A stretch of DNA of 63,732 nt from the IMG/VR virus record IMGVR_UViG_3300028559_000039, positions 1 to 63,732 of that record, one strand, 5' to 3'. This document shows positions 8,482-17,082 of this stretch, piece after piece. Every line of letters begins with the position of its first letter. Positions within the stretch are counted from its first letter, which is position 1. A program made the position numbers and the translations under genes. This stretch comes from a virus. The notes beneath the pieces were generated by a model that did no database searches, was not told the origin of the DNA, and saw only the letters and a program-made list of their open reading frames with translations.

Positions 8482-9102
8482 ATGTTAGAAACAATCTGTG
8501 ACATCCTAGTGGATGCATATAAACGCAACTGGATCACTAGTCGAGATGGCAACATCTCGATTAGACATCATGATCGCGACCACTTTTATATTACACCTAG
8601 TGGGGTTCGCAAACAAACATTACAGCCAGACCAGTTCAAGAAGTTGCAAATTAATGGCAACATCTGGGAAGACATATCCTATACTGCCATCAGTAAGAAC
8701 TTAATGCCGAGCGGCGAAGTACCTTTGCATTTTGGATTACAAAAGCAACTGGGTCAGCACAAAAATGATATTCGCGTGGTTGTTCACCTTCATCCTACTT
8801 ACTGTGTTGCAGCAATGCATGCCGGAATAGAACTTAGTGAACTAGTCAAACATTTTCCTGAACTAAGTAGATATACTACAGTTGGTAAAAATGTAGGGGA
8901 AGTTCCTCCCATTAGTCAATGCCTTGCCGATGAATGCTTTAAGTCCTTTAATCTTGACACCGATGGTAATATTGACTATGATATAATTGGAATCAAGGGT
9001 CATGGCGTTGTCTCGGTTGCCAATACACCATGGAGAGCTTACGAACACATAGAGAGGTTGGAGCATATTTCCAAAATCATACTAGCATCAGGAAATTATT
9101 AA
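8482..9102 (+). CDS. Class II aldolase/adducin-family protein
   Basis: The protein has 206 residues. Motifs of the zinc-dependent class II aldolase/adducin fold are visible: SRDGNISIR near the N-terminus, YITPSGV, the acidic GE motif in MPSGEVPLH, the zinc-binding VVVHLHPTYC and C-terminal GHGVVS. The family includes fuculose- and ribulose-phosphate aldolases and epimerases; the substrate cannot be read here. It starts 2 nt after glyA, and its TAA overlaps the nrdB ATG by one base. Sugar-phosphate or one-carbon salvage during infection is an inference from the neighbours. Confidence 0.82.
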   Translation: MLETICDILVDAYKRNWITSRDGNISIRHHDRDHFYITPSGVRKQTLQPDQFKKLQINGNIWEDISYTAISKNLMPSGEVPLHFGLQKQLGQHKNDIRVVVHLHPTYCVAAMHAGIELSELVKHFPELSRYTTVGKNVGEVPPISQCLADECFKSFNLDTDGNIDYDIIGIKGHGVVSVANTPWRAYEHIERLEHISKIILASGNY

Positions 9103-10196
9103 TGTCTAAAGATCAATACAACATCAGTGAAGTCCCTAATTATCTAAAACGAAAGATGTTTTTGGATGGCGTAGTGACTGTTCAGCGATTTGAAGAATAC
9201 CGCCAGCCTAAACTTGCCAAATTTGAAGAAACGCAACGTGGATTCTTTTGGATTTCTGAAGAAATCAACTTATCTAAGGATGCGAACGACTTCAAGGAAG
9301 CAAGTGATACGGTACGTCATATTTTCACTAGTAACTTGCTAAGGCAAACCGCACTTGATAGCATTCAGGGCCGCGCCCCTGTTCAAATCTTTTCACCCGT
9401 TGCGTCAATCCCAGAGTTAGAGTCACTGGTATTGATATGGTCGTCGTTTGAAACTAACATTCACTCGCGCGCCTATTCACATATTATCCGCAACATCTAC
9501 AATGTGCCAAAAGAAGTATTCAATACGATTCACGATACTAAAGAGATCATTGATATGGCTGCAAGTGTCGGCAACTACTACGAGAGATTGCATATTCTTA
9601 ATTGTAAGAAAGAACTTGGTATTGAAGTACCAGAGCAAGAACATATCAATGCAATTTGGTTAGCACTTCATGCGTCATACGCGCTTGAAGCTTTCCGCTT
9701 TATGGTTTCGTTTGCTACGTCACTTGCAATGGTAGAGAACAAGATTTTTATGGGTAACGGCGCAATTATTTCATTAATACTAAATGATGAGTTGCTTCAC
9801 AAAGAGTGGACGGCATGGATGATCAATCAGGTTGTCAAAGAAGATAGTCGTTTTGTTATTGCTAAGACAGAATGTGAACAAGAAGTCCGCAAGATTTATG
9901 AAGATGTCATCCGTGAAGAAAAAGAATGGGCTATATATCTTTTCAAGAAGGGACCGGTAATCGGCCTCAACGAGCGTATCATGATTGACTTCGTAGACTT
10001 CAACGCGGTAGATGCACTTAAGCAGATTGGAATCAAGTACTGGAACCCATCTTCAAAGATGACTCCTATTCCATGGTTTAATAAGCACATGGACACTTCT
10101 AAAAAGCAGTCGGCCCTGCAAGAAGCAGAATCGGTTAGTTATGTTATTGGAGCTATGACGGCCGAGTTAGACTACGATCAACTGCCAAATTTGTGA
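9102..10196 (+). CDS. nrdB: Ribonucleotide reductase small subunit
   Basis: This 364-residue class Ia R2 subunit generates the tyrosyl radical used by NrdA. All diiron ligands and the radical Tyr appear: Asp in TALDSIQGR, Glu and His in ETNIHSRAYSH (with the Tyr equivalent to E. coli Y122), Glu in LEAFRFMVSF, and Glu/His in NDELLHKEW. ATG 9102 overlaps the preceding stop (TAATG) and is preferred to the upstream alternative start at 9030. A glutaredoxin gene follows, completing the reductase module. Confidence 0.94.
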   Translation: MSKDQYNISEVPNYLKRKMFLDGVVTVQRFEEYRQPKLAKFEETQRGFFWISEEINLSKDANDFKEASDTVRHIFTSNLLRQTALDSIQGRAPVQIFSPVASIPELESLVLIWSSFETNIHSRAYSHIIRNIYNVPKEVFNTIHDTKEIIDMAASVGNYYERLHILNCKKELGIEVPEQEHINAIWLALHASYALEAFRFMVSFATSLAMVENKIFMGNGAIISLILNDELLHKEWTAWMINQVVKEDSRFVIAKTECEQEVRKIYEDVIREEKEWAIYLFKKGPVIGLNERIMIDFVDFNAVDALKQIGIKYWNPSSKMTPIPWFNKHMDTSKKQSALQEAESVSYVIGAMTAELDYDQLPNL

Positions 10197-10257
10197 CAGT
10201 AGTTATTAAAATGTCACCGTTAATGTTACGATAAGTATTGATGTATAAGGAGAAAAA

Positions 10258-10491
10258 ATGAACGCAATTATCTGGTCACGCGCAGACTGTCCTTACTGTG
10301 TACAGGCTAAAACACTTTTAACACAGAGGGGTATCGCTTTTGAAGAACGCAAGATTGGTGAAGGATATACTAGAGAAGATTTACTAGAAGCAGCACCAAA
10401 CGCTCGAACCGTACCGCAGATTTTCCTTAATGGTGAACTGATCGGCGGATTCACAGAACTTAGAGCTAAATTTTTAGCAGAAGCAGCATAA
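10258..10491 (+). CDS. Glutaredoxin
   Basis: This 77-residue glutaredoxin has the CPYC active site at residues 11-14, the cis-proline motif TVPQIF, and the GGFTEL glutathione-binding turn. It would re-reduce the NrdA CGSC tail. A strong ribosome site (TAAGGAG) lies before ATG 10258. The 61 nt after nrdB contain no clear promoter. It corresponds functionally to T4 NrdC. Confidence 0.93.
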   Translation: MNAIIWSRADCPYCVQAKTLLTQRGIAFEERKIGEGYTREDLLEAAPNARTVPQIFLNGELIGGFTELRAKFLAEAA

Positions 10492-10503
10492 AGGAAATAT
10501 ATT

Positions 10504-10803
10504 ATGAATATTACAGTCGGAGATGTGTGGACATTCAAGATGAATAGCGGTGAAGAAGTTATCGCTAAAGTAAGTAAAGTAGAAGACACTGAGGTCCTTT
10601 TACATCAACCGGTTTCAGTCGCTCCTGGACCTCAAGGACTAGGATTAGTTCCCAGTCTGTTTACTGCAGGAGTAAAGGCCGAAGTAAGACTAAACACTAG
10701 CAATATCGCTTTTTATGCGTTGACGGACGACAGTATCAAGGCAAAGTATGTTGAAGCAACAACCGGATTAGTAGTACCCGATAAGAAGCTTATACTTGGC
10801 TAG
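10504..10803 (+). CDS. Sm-like beta-barrel protein candidate
   Basis: This 99-residue protein opens with ITVGDVWTFKMNSGEEVIAKV, a strand-turn-strand pattern resembling the Sm1 motif of LSm/Hfq-like proteins found in phages, and ends TTGLVVPDKKLIL. It lies 12 nt after glutaredoxin. RNA binding is inferred only from this resemblance and is not certain. No catalytic residues or membrane segments are seen. Confidence 0.55.
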   Translation: MNITVGDVWTFKMNSGEEVIAKVSKVEDTEVLLHQPVSVAPGPQGLGLVPSLFTAGVKAEVRLNTSNIAFYALTDDSIKAKYVEATTGLVVPDKKLILG

Positions 10804-10820
10804 GTGATAGAGTAAAGCAT

Positions 10821-13800
10821 ATGGCAGAAACAGGAAAACAGAGCCCATTAGGAATGAACGTATTCGGTCAGTTCCTAAGTAATATTGGACTAAACGTTAA
10901 TCCGGTCGCTGCATCGTATATGGGCATGAGTAAAACTAATACTGCTTATACACCCGGATCTTTGATCAATCATACAGTACTGCGTTGTTTGACATATGCG
11001 ATCAACAATGCCTATACGAGAGGGGAACCGGGAAATCCTGTAAAAACAGCAACGTTAGCAAATTGCATCATTAGTGGAGCAGGATCAGCGAGCGGAGATA
11101 TACTTCAAGTTGGGTCTGTGACTTCGGGCAAGGAAGGTAAGATCGAGTTAGGAATGGCGCTCAGTGGTGTCGGAGTTACACCCGGCACTACTATTATCGG
11201 CAACCTGAGTAATAGTGACGGCACAACTAGTGGAAGTAGATGGCTATTAAGTACTAGTTCGACAGTCAGCACTCCTACTTCAATGGTCGCGACTTTTACT
11301 CCCAGTAATACTACAATAACAAATGATACGTATGATCAATTGATCTCTATCGGTAGTGGCACGCTTCCCGTACTAGGAAATGCTAAACCACCTACCTATA
11401 TCGCGGAAGATCCTGCAGGCATCTGGACAACCGCAGCAGTACAGTATGGAATTCAAAACGGATATCCGTCGACATTGCCGGGACCAGCTACGTCCGGATA
11501 TGGAATAGAAGGAATAACACTTCAAGGGCAGTCAGCTACTTGGCTTCCGTATAACACTACCAATCCAAACATATCAGTAACACAATGGGGGTATCTAAGA
11601 CTTCACGCGTTACAAGCGTGGAACGAGTTTAATTGGAACAGTGATGAGCCTGCATCGGCTAATCCAAATTATTCAGAGTTCACAAATTCGTTCTCTCAAA
11701 TATCAGGGTGGATCACGCAAGAAAATCAAACAATTTCTGTTGCTAGTAACTCTAACCAGTTTCTTGACGGCGTGTACAGCAATATGAATGATTTAATGAC
11801 AGCAGACATTGCCGGTGTCAACCTCTCATCATTCGAGTTTGGCACTGACCTGATCAACTTAGGTAAAGTCATCGACTTGCAAGATATCGAATCGTTTGGG
11901 TTGCCTTCTAACTTGTTGAAGGCAATCACTACGGCTGGTGGACTAACTAAAGATTTGAGCTTAGCTTTATTAGCTGCGGAACTAGACATTAATGAGATAC
12001 AAGATATCTCTGATGGCACTATAATTACTCCTACCAAACTTCAAGAGCAAAAGATTTACGGTGCATTCTTGATCATAACTGGGCAAAATTTAGTTGATGT
12101 ATTGGCGCCGCTGCAATGCAAGACTCTTGGGTTGACTGCGCTATCAGACTTGTTAGATGTCAAGATGATGTTTCCGATTAGTTATTCTGCGATGACTGTT
12201 CCTATATACAATGCTGATGTAGTCCCGACAAATAGCAAGACCTACTATCTATTGTACGACGGCGGCGCGATCAACATGGCATTGGATACCCCTGTAATGA
12301 GAACATATGTTGGAATTCAAATTCCAACTAGTGTTCCTTCTACATACGAGAGAGCATTAAATTCAACTAACTACAATGATGTTCCGATTGGATTCGGCGC
12401 ATATCTCAGGGATATTATACCTCTCGATCAGGCGATAGCAGCTGGCGCTTGGTCTTTTGCGATGCGTCAGGTGCGCAACATCAAATTTACTGATATTAAT
12501 CGATTGGGCAAGGCGATCCAAGGATTAGAAAACAACGCTAATCTTCCGTTGACTGCAGGCACTAGCAAACCAACTGCACAAATATCAATCGACGCCGCAA
12601 ATTCAATTACTGCGTTAGGCAGCGGCCCCGATGGTACATATACAATGTCTGATGCATTCGGATGTCTGACAGGCTTGCCTTATCCATGGGAATTACTGCA
12701 AAATAGAATACAAAATGTAAGCACCAATAAACTACATAATATTTACCGAGAAAACTATCTAGCTACCGCATGGAGTGAAGCTCAAGTTACGGTAGACTGT
12801 GCGACTAGGACCGTTGGTCCTACTACATATTATACTATAATCGGAATCACCGTGACTGATCCTGGCGGCGGATATGGACGAGGAAATGCCTCAGTCCCTT
12901 CTATTACTATTTCAGGAGGTTCGGGTGCTACTGCAATCGTCTCGATAGGGACAGATGATATGGACATGACAACTTTTGGTAAAGTAACCACAGTAAGAAT
13001 AAGTTCTTCTGGTATTGAAACTACGTCATTGCCGACTGCTACGATTGAAGCTCCTCCGATTGGGGCATTACCCGTTACCGCGACAGGAGAAATTGCCACC
13101 GGCGGTATAAATACCATATCAGGTACAGTAGCATGGCCCGGCCCGATGAATAGTGTTGTTCAAGGCTACATCTCACAAGCAAATGCTGAGATTTTTTCGA
13201 TTTATCAAAATAATATAGAGCAAAGTGTGTACTTGAATGCATATTGGGATATATGCGGTGCTCAACTAAAACGTGAACAACGTACTCGCTATAAGGCATT
13301 AACACCGGTAACGGTCCCAAAGAATTATTTCTCAACATCCTACCCAAACCAATTGTCTAACTTTGTAGACACGCTTCCAGCAGCAGCACAAGACACTAGA
13401 CCACACATGACTGTGCAAACATTGGAGGCACTTGCTGACTTGAACACTGTCGGTGGACAAAGTTTAGTTGCAATGATGCGAGAATCTAGAAATCAAGCTA
13501 GACTCGCACTAGCAGGACTTGACCTAGATAATTCTATTCCGGACACTCCAACTTCAGATAATCAGAAAGCAGTTACTACGAACGGAACAATCGGAGGTGC
13601 AGTTGATGGCATCACCAATCTAACTACAGGGACAGACTATACGATACCATCATGGCCCGGTAATATTGACGACGATGGAAATATATTAACTCCTTCTCCG
13701 ATCGGAACATATAACCCTGATTTACCGAAATATCAATCCACTGCAGGCACTGCACCTGGTGACATTACTGGACCATTGCTAGGTACCGACCCCAATCCTT

Positions 13801-14018
13801 CTTCTGGTCCACGCGTTCCAATAGGCCCCAGTACTGAAATATTGTCACCAATAACATTAGTTCCGTTTATTAAACCTGCACCCGAATACGATCCTGTTAA
13901 TCTTCCACCAAATCTTGATCCTAGATTTATAACGAGTACGATACTACCTGCAACATTATCAATTCCCGAAGCGATTGATCATGTAATCAACTGCAACTGC
14001 GATTGCTGGATAAACTAA
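10821..14018 (+). CDS. Large virion structural protein
   Basis: The 1065-residue protein is Ser/Thr/Gly/Asn-rich and beta-predicted. Residues 75-155 contain a module (GMALSGVGVTPGTTIIG ... GSRWLLSTSSTVS) that recurs twice in the virion protein at 44963-46684. Another internal section (GGGYGRGNASVPSITISGG, about 670-690) is a Gly/Pro turn repeat. The C-terminal 150 residues are Pro/Thr-rich and end in a CNCDCW cluster. Size and repeats suggest a baseplate, neck or tail protein; the exact T4 equivalent is not recognisable. Confidence 0.7.
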   Translation: MAETGKQSPLGMNVFGQFLSNIGLNVNPVAASYMGMSKTNTAYTPGSLINHTVLRCLTYAINNAYTRGEPGNPVKTATLANCIISGAGSASGDILQVGSVTSGKEGKIELGMALSGVGVTPGTTIIGNLSNSDGTTSGSRWLLSTSSTVSTPTSMVATFTPSNTTITNDTYDQLISIGSGTLPVLGNAKPPTYIAEDPAGIWTTAAVQYGIQNGYPSTLPGPATSGYGIEGITLQGQSATWLPYNTTNPNISVTQWGYLRLHALQAWNEFNWNSDEPASANPNYSEFTNSFSQISGWITQENQTISVASNSNQFLDGVYSNMNDLMTADIAGVNLSSFEFGTDLINLGKVIDLQDIESFGLPSNLLKAITTAGGLTKDLSLALLAAELDINEIQDISDGTIITPTKLQEQKIYGAFLIITGQNLVDVLAPLQCKTLGLTALSDLLDVKMMFPISYSAMTVPIYNADVVPTNSKTYYLLYDGGAINMALDTPVMRTYVGIQIPTSVPSTYERALNSTNYNDVPIGFGAYLRDIIPLDQAIAAGAWSFAMRQVRNIKFTDINRLGKAIQGLENNANLPLTAGTSKPTAQISIDAANSITALGSGPDGTYTMSDAFGCLTGLPYPWELLQNRIQNVSTNKLHNIYRENYLATAWSEAQVTVDCATRTVGPTTYYTIIGITVTDPGGGYGRGNASVPSITISGGSGATAIVSIGTDDMDMTTFGKVTTVRISSSGIETTSLPTATIEAPPIGALPVTATGEIATGGINTISGTVAWPGPMNSVVQGYISQANAEIFSIYQNNIEQSVYLNAYWDICGAQLKREQRTRYKALTPVTVPKNYFSTSYPNQLSNFVDTLPAAAQDTRPHMTVQTLEALADLNTVGGQSLVAMMRESRNQARLALAGLDLDNSIPDTPTSDNQKAVTTNGTIGGAVDGITNLTTGTDYTIPSWPGNIDDDGNILTPSPIGTYNPDLPKYQSTAGTAPGDITGPLLGTDPNPSSGPRVPIGPSTEILSPITLVPFIKPAPEYDPVNLPPNLDPRFITSTILPATLSIPEAIDHVINCNCDCWIN

Positions 14019-14022
14019 ATTT

Positions 14023-14050
14023 TTGACACTTTTGTTTTCTGCATAACTAT
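14023..14050 (+). promoter_or_regulatory. Possible sigma70-type promoter for metK
   Basis: A perfect TTGACA (14023-14028) is followed at 16 nt by AACTAT, a weak -10 match. It lies in the 52-nt gap before metK, which has its own ribosome site. Confidence is limited by the -10. Confidence 0.45.
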
Positions 14051-14070
14051 TGATAGAGGATTTATCTACA

Positions 14071-15165
14071 GTGACATATCTATTTACCAGTGAAAGCGTT
14101 TCCGAAGGCCACCCAGATAAAGTTGCTGATGCCATTAGTGACGGCATCCTAGATATGATAATGGCAAATAGAGATACTTCACTGAGATGTGCGTGTGAGA
14201 CATTGGTTACTACTGATCAGGTAGTTGTCGCGGGTGAGTTTAAGGGCGAAATCGATGGACTTGATTTAGAATATATGGTTAGGCGTGTCGTAAAGAACAT
14301 TGGATATGAACAAGAAGGGTTTCATTGGAAAACCCTCAATGTCACTAATTTTATGCACGAGCAAAGTTCGGACATTGCTTTAGGCACTGACAATTTTGGC
14401 GCTGGCGATCAAGGTTTGATGTTCGGATATGCATGTAAAGAAACTGAAAATTTTATGCCGGCTCCTATCTATTATTCACATAGGATTGTGGAAGCATTGT
14501 CCCAGGTTCGCCGCTCTAATGAAGGCATGTGGTTAGGCCCCGATGCTAAAAGTCAGGTAACGGTAGAATACAATGATGACAGCACAGTAAGTCGCATCGC
14601 GAAAATTGTATGCTCATCGCAACATCATGCCGATATCAATATTGCATTAGTTAGAGCTAGCATCGAAACGATTATCCGTGCGGTGATTCCTGCTAATCTA
14701 ATTGACAATAATACTGAATTTTTGATCAATCCAACCGGACGCTTTGTGATCGGCGGTCCCGTTGGAGATACCGGATTAACTGGTCGCAAGATTATCGTTG
14801 ATACATATGGTGGATCATCTCCCCATGGCGGCGGTGCATTCTCTGGCAAAGACCCTACCAAAGTAGATAGGTCAGCAGCATACATGGCTCGATATCTCGC
14901 AAAAAATATAGTGGCTTCTGGCAAAGCAGACTGGGCTACGGTACAACTCAGTTATGCAATTGGAATGGTAAATCCTACTAGTGTATATGTCGAGAGTGAT
15001 AGAGACAGCAGAGACTTGACTGAATGGATCATCAAGAATATCGACCTAACTCCAAAAGGCATAATTGACCGATTCGACCTGTTTTCTCCGATCTATAGCA
15101 GTACTACTAACTATGGTCATTTCGGAAAAAGCTATTTACCTTGGGAAAAAATCGACCTTTTCTAA
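14071..15165 (+). CDS. metK: S-adenosylmethionine synthetase
   Basis: The 364-residue enzyme makes SAM from ATP and methionine. Family signatures are intact: FTSESVSEGHPDKVAD, GEFKG, GAGDQGLMFGYAC, GRFVIGGPVGDTGLTGRK and the P-loop-like GGGAFSGKDPTKVDRSAAY. GTG 14071 is chosen because AGAGGA lies 10 nt upstream and homologues start just before LFTSESVSEGHP; the TTG at 14050 would place the ribosome site inside the gene. Phage SAM supply could serve DNA or RNA methylation, or offset a SAM-degrading activity; neither is visible here. Confidence 0.94.
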   Translation: MTYLFTSESVSEGHPDKVADAISDGILDMIMANRDTSLRCACETLVTTDQVVVAGEFKGEIDGLDLEYMVRRVVKNIGYEQEGFHWKTLNVTNFMHEQSSDIALGTDNFGAGDQGLMFGYACKETENFMPAPIYYSHRIVEALSQVRRSNEGMWLGPDAKSQVTVEYNDDSTVSRIAKIVCSSQHHADINIALVRASIETIIRAVIPANLIDNNTEFLINPTGRFVIGGPVGDTGLTGRKIIVDTYGGSSPHGGGAFSGKDPTKVDRSAAYMARYLAKNIVASGKADWATVQLSYAIGMVNPTSVYVESDRDSRDLTEWIIKNIDLTPKGIIDRFDLFSPIYSSTTNYGHFGKSYLPWEKIDLF

Positions 15166-15168
15166 CTT

Positions 15169-15211
15169 TTTCGGTTGACTTCATATTCGTCTCTCGCTAT
15201 TATGAATCATA
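15169..15211 (+). repeat. 43-nt promoter repeat, copy 1
   Basis: These bases are identical to 17020-17062 and contain a complete TTGACT-N17-TATTAT promoter. The following bases (ACCCAAACGG versus CAAACAAACGG) are also similar, so the duplicated unit includes the start of the transcript. Confidence 0.9.
15175..15203 (+). promoter_or_regulatory. Sigma70-type early promoter
   Basis: TTGACT, a 17-nt spacer and TATTAT give a near-consensus host-type promoter with predicted start about 15210. The gene at 15234 follows with a GGAG ribosome site. Confidence 0.85.
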
Positions 15212-15233
15212 GACACCCAAACGGAGACACGAC

Positions 15234-15446
15234 ATGGGTTATCAAGTTTTGAACATTTCTCAAGATTTCCGTTCTAAGTATCAGGCCCGCAAGGGCCTTG
15301 AAGGTCCCTTTTTCTACCCAAACGGTCGAGTGAGTTACTACGATCCAAAAGAAGGTGCCTACTATGATCCAACAACTGACTTTTACTTGTCGCACGAAGA
15401 ACAGACTGAACTTCAAAATATGATTTTTGACAAACTTAGGGCTTGA
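15234..15446 (+). CDS. Small early protein of unknown function
   Basis: This 70-residue Tyr-rich protein (FFYPNGRVSYYDPKEGAYYD) is expressed from its own near-consensus promoter with GGAG ahead of the ATG. The strong promoter and short coding region are typical of early phage proteins that act on the host. No known motif is visible. Confidence 0.65.
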   Translation: MGYQVLNISQDFRSKYQARKGLEGPFFYPNGRVSYYDPKEGAYYDPTTDFYLSHEEQTELQNMIFDKLRA

Positions 15447-15471
15447 CATTCCTAAAGAGATAATCTATATT
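15443..15471 (+). promoter_or_regulatory. Sigma70-type promoter for the RNA ligase
   Basis: TTGACA-N17-TATATT, followed by GAATTATAGA, the same initial sequence as downstream of the promoter at 17656. Predicted start is about 15478. It overlaps the end of the preceding gene. Confidence 0.85.
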
Positions 15472-15500
15472 GAATTATAGATCGAAATAAGGAATGTGGC

Positions 15501-16073
15501 ATGAACTACGATTTCCCGCATATCACTAACATATCTGATGTTTTGCCGGCGATTGAAGGTCGCCCCGAATTTACAGTAGCCCAGAAGGAAGGCTACACGG
15601 TCATCAACTACAATGTGATGTTTGGGGATACGTTTGACTGTAACATTCGCCGTGAATGTCGTGGTATCATCTTTGATGTGGAGACCGGTGACATCATTCG
15701 TCGTCCTCTTTTCAAGTTTTTTAATATCAACGAGAGAGACGAGACGCAGTTGCATAATTTAGACTTCTCCAAAGAACATTGGGTCGATACCAAACTCGAC
15801 GGATCAATGATTGCTGCGTTTATGCATGAAGGCGAAGTCGTGTATGGTACAAAAATGGTCGCTCCAGACTTCCACGAGCTTGTCAAGAAGTTTGTAGATG
15901 CATCTGATGTGGATTACGAAGGCTTCTGTAGTAAAGTAATTGCAGATGGTTATACGCCAATCTTTGAGTTTATGCATCCGCAGAAGAGGATTGTTATCGA
16001 CTATGGCAAAGAGCCGGCACTTACCCTGCTAGCTGTTCGTCATATGGTAACCGGGCAATTTCAACAACTATAA
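15501..16073 (+). CDS. rnlA: T4 Rnl1-like RNA ligase, N-terminal half
   Basis: The 190 residues match the N-terminal half of T4 RNA ligase 1. They include the ECRGIIFD motif, the nucleotidyl-accepting motif I TKLDGSMIAA (Lys at about 97), and motif III/IIIa-like PIFEFMHPQKRIVIDY. The ORF ends at TGQFQQL, which aligns with T4 TGEYISY. The missing motifs IV and V are on the next ORF at 16135. The two ORFs total 382 residues against 374 for T4 Rnl1, so little or nothing is lost. Whether this is a two-subunit ligase, a recoded gene or a broken gene is open. Confidence 0.85.
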   Translation: MNYDFPHITNISDVLPAIEGRPEFTVAQKEGYTVINYNVMFGDTFDCNIRRECRGIIFDVETGDIIRRPLFKFFNINERDETQLHNLDFSKEHWVDTKLDGSMIAAFMHEGEVVYGTKMVAPDFHELVKKFVDASDVDYEGFCSKVIADGYTPIFEFMHPQKRIVIDYGKEPALTLLAVRHMVTGQFQQL

Positions 16074-16085
16074 AATACTTTAAGA

Positions 16086-16121
16086 GGGTCTCTACAGTAA
16101 CGTAGGTCACCTCTTTTAACA
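16086..16121 (+). other. Hairpin between the two RNA ligase ORFs
   Basis: Six base pairs (AAGAGG with CCTCTT) enclose a symmetric internal loop and a second helix (TCTAC with GTAGG) capped by AGTAAC. It is followed by TTTT, so a weak terminator is possible. It fills most of the 61-nt spacer between the two halves and has no counterpart in a normal ligase gene. Confidence 0.6.
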
Positions 16122-16134
16122 TGGGGAACATAGT

Positions 16135-16713
16135 ATGATCCAAAATCTTATTCGTGAATATAATATTCCTGTAGTTGAACAGCACGGCTCTGTAGAGGAT
16201 CCTAAAGCTTTTATGGATTACGTCCATGATTTGAAAAATGCAGAAGGCTTTGTTATTCGTTGGGCTAATGGTCATCGTGTAAAGATCAAGGCTCATGAGT
16301 ACCTTCAGATTCATAAGGCTAAGGAGGCTATCCTGCAGGATCGCAACATTGTCGAACTGATTCTTGAGGAACATCTTGATGATGTCAAGGCGCATCTTAT
16401 CGATGAAGATCGTGTTCGCATCACTAAGTTCGAATCTGACTTCAATAACGCAGTCTATCGGGTAGTTAATAAGATTCAAGCTGAACACCTTACACTGAAA
16501 GTTACTGGTATGGATCGAAAAGCTTTTGCTCTTAATGAAGCACAGAAGCATGACGCATTCGTCCGCCCGATCCTTTTCAGAATCTTCGATGAGTATACTC
16601 TGCCGAATATCCTTCCTCTAGTGCATAATATGATTCGTAACAACCTGACCAAGACCGCACGGTATGAAGAAATTCGTGATGCGTGGTTCCCTGACGTAAA
16701 ATACAACAACTAA
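16135..16713 (+). CDS. rnlA: T4 Rnl1-like RNA ligase, C-terminal half
   Basis: The 192 residues continue the ligase. They start MIQNLIREYNIPVVE (T4 RPYLVERYEI region), then motif IV NAEGFVIRW (about 36-44), motif V RVKIKAHEY and the all-helical C-terminal domain (AHLIDEDRVRITKFE onward). A weak GGGGA lies 8 nt before ATG 16135. Its frame differs from the N-terminal ORF. If made separately it must associate with the N-half to restore adenylation. In T4 this enzyme repairs tRNA cut by a host anticodon nuclease. Confidence 0.83.
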   Translation: MIQNLIREYNIPVVEQHGSVEDPKAFMDYVHDLKNAEGFVIRWANGHRVKIKAHEYLQIHKAKEAILQDRNIVELILEEHLDDVKAHLIDEDRVRITKFESDFNNAVYRVVNKIQAEHLTLKVTGMDRKAFALNEAQKHDAFVRPILFRIFDEYTLPNILPLVHNMIRNNLTKTARYEEIRDAWFPDVKYNN

Positions 16714-16734
16714 TTAACCTCAAAGGAAAAGAGA

Positions 16735-17013
16735 ATGAGCGAGAATATTTTTATCCCTACTGTAAATCAAGGTCATGTTCGCTTCATCGAAGGAAAACTC
16801 AATAGTTTGAAGATCAACAAGCCTGAAGGTTACATCGGGGAAATCAAGTATATGGAACATGCGCTGAATGATGTGATCAATCGAATGGAACTAGGTGAAC
16901 TAGCCAATCTTCGTAGTTATCAGAACACGGCGATGACACCTAAAGAGATCGAAGAAGAACGGATTCGTGTTAGCAAGGCGATGGCAGAAAATCGCGATAA
17001 GCCTAGTATCTAG
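16735..17013 (+). CDS. Hypothetical small protein
   Basis: This 92-residue protein is mostly helical (VIIS-free, charged; IEEERIRVSKAMAENRDK at the end). AAGGAAAAG precedes ATG 16735. It follows the ligase by 21 nt and is probably co-transcribed. No family recognised. Confidence 0.6.
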   Translation: MSENIFIPTVNQGHVRFIEGKLNSLKINKPEGYIGEIKYMEHALNDVINRMELGELANLRSYQNTAMTPKEIEEERIRVSKAMAENRDKPSI

Positions 17014-17019
17014 TTACGA

Positions 17020-17062
17020 TTTCGGTTGACTTCATATTCGTCTCTCGCTATTATGAATCATA
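17020..17062 (+). repeat. 43-nt promoter repeat, copy 2
   Basis: Identical to 15169-15211 and about 1.85 kb downstream of it. It places the same strong promoter in front of the AAA+ gene. Confidence 0.9.
17026..17054 (+). promoter_or_regulatory. Sigma70-type early promoter for the AAA+ gene
   Basis: TTGACT-N17-TATTAT, predicted start about 17061. The open frame extends into the -35 (TTG at 17026), but the promoter shows that translation must begin later, at ATG 17083. Confidence 0.85.
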
Positions 17063-17082
17063 AACAAACAAACGGCAGCAAA

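Noticed and set aside
16074-16134. Group I or II intron in the RNA ligase
   Set aside because: The 61-nt spacer is far too short for an intron core.
16071-16137. T4 gene 60-type translational bypass
   Set aside because: No matching take-off and landing codons are visible (take-off would be CTA before TAA; no matching CTA in the landing frame), so it stays only a hypothesis under the split-ligase finding.
17026-17082. TTG 17026 as start of the AAA+ protein
   Set aside because: The codon is the -35 box of a near-consensus promoter, so it would not be transcribed from that promoter.
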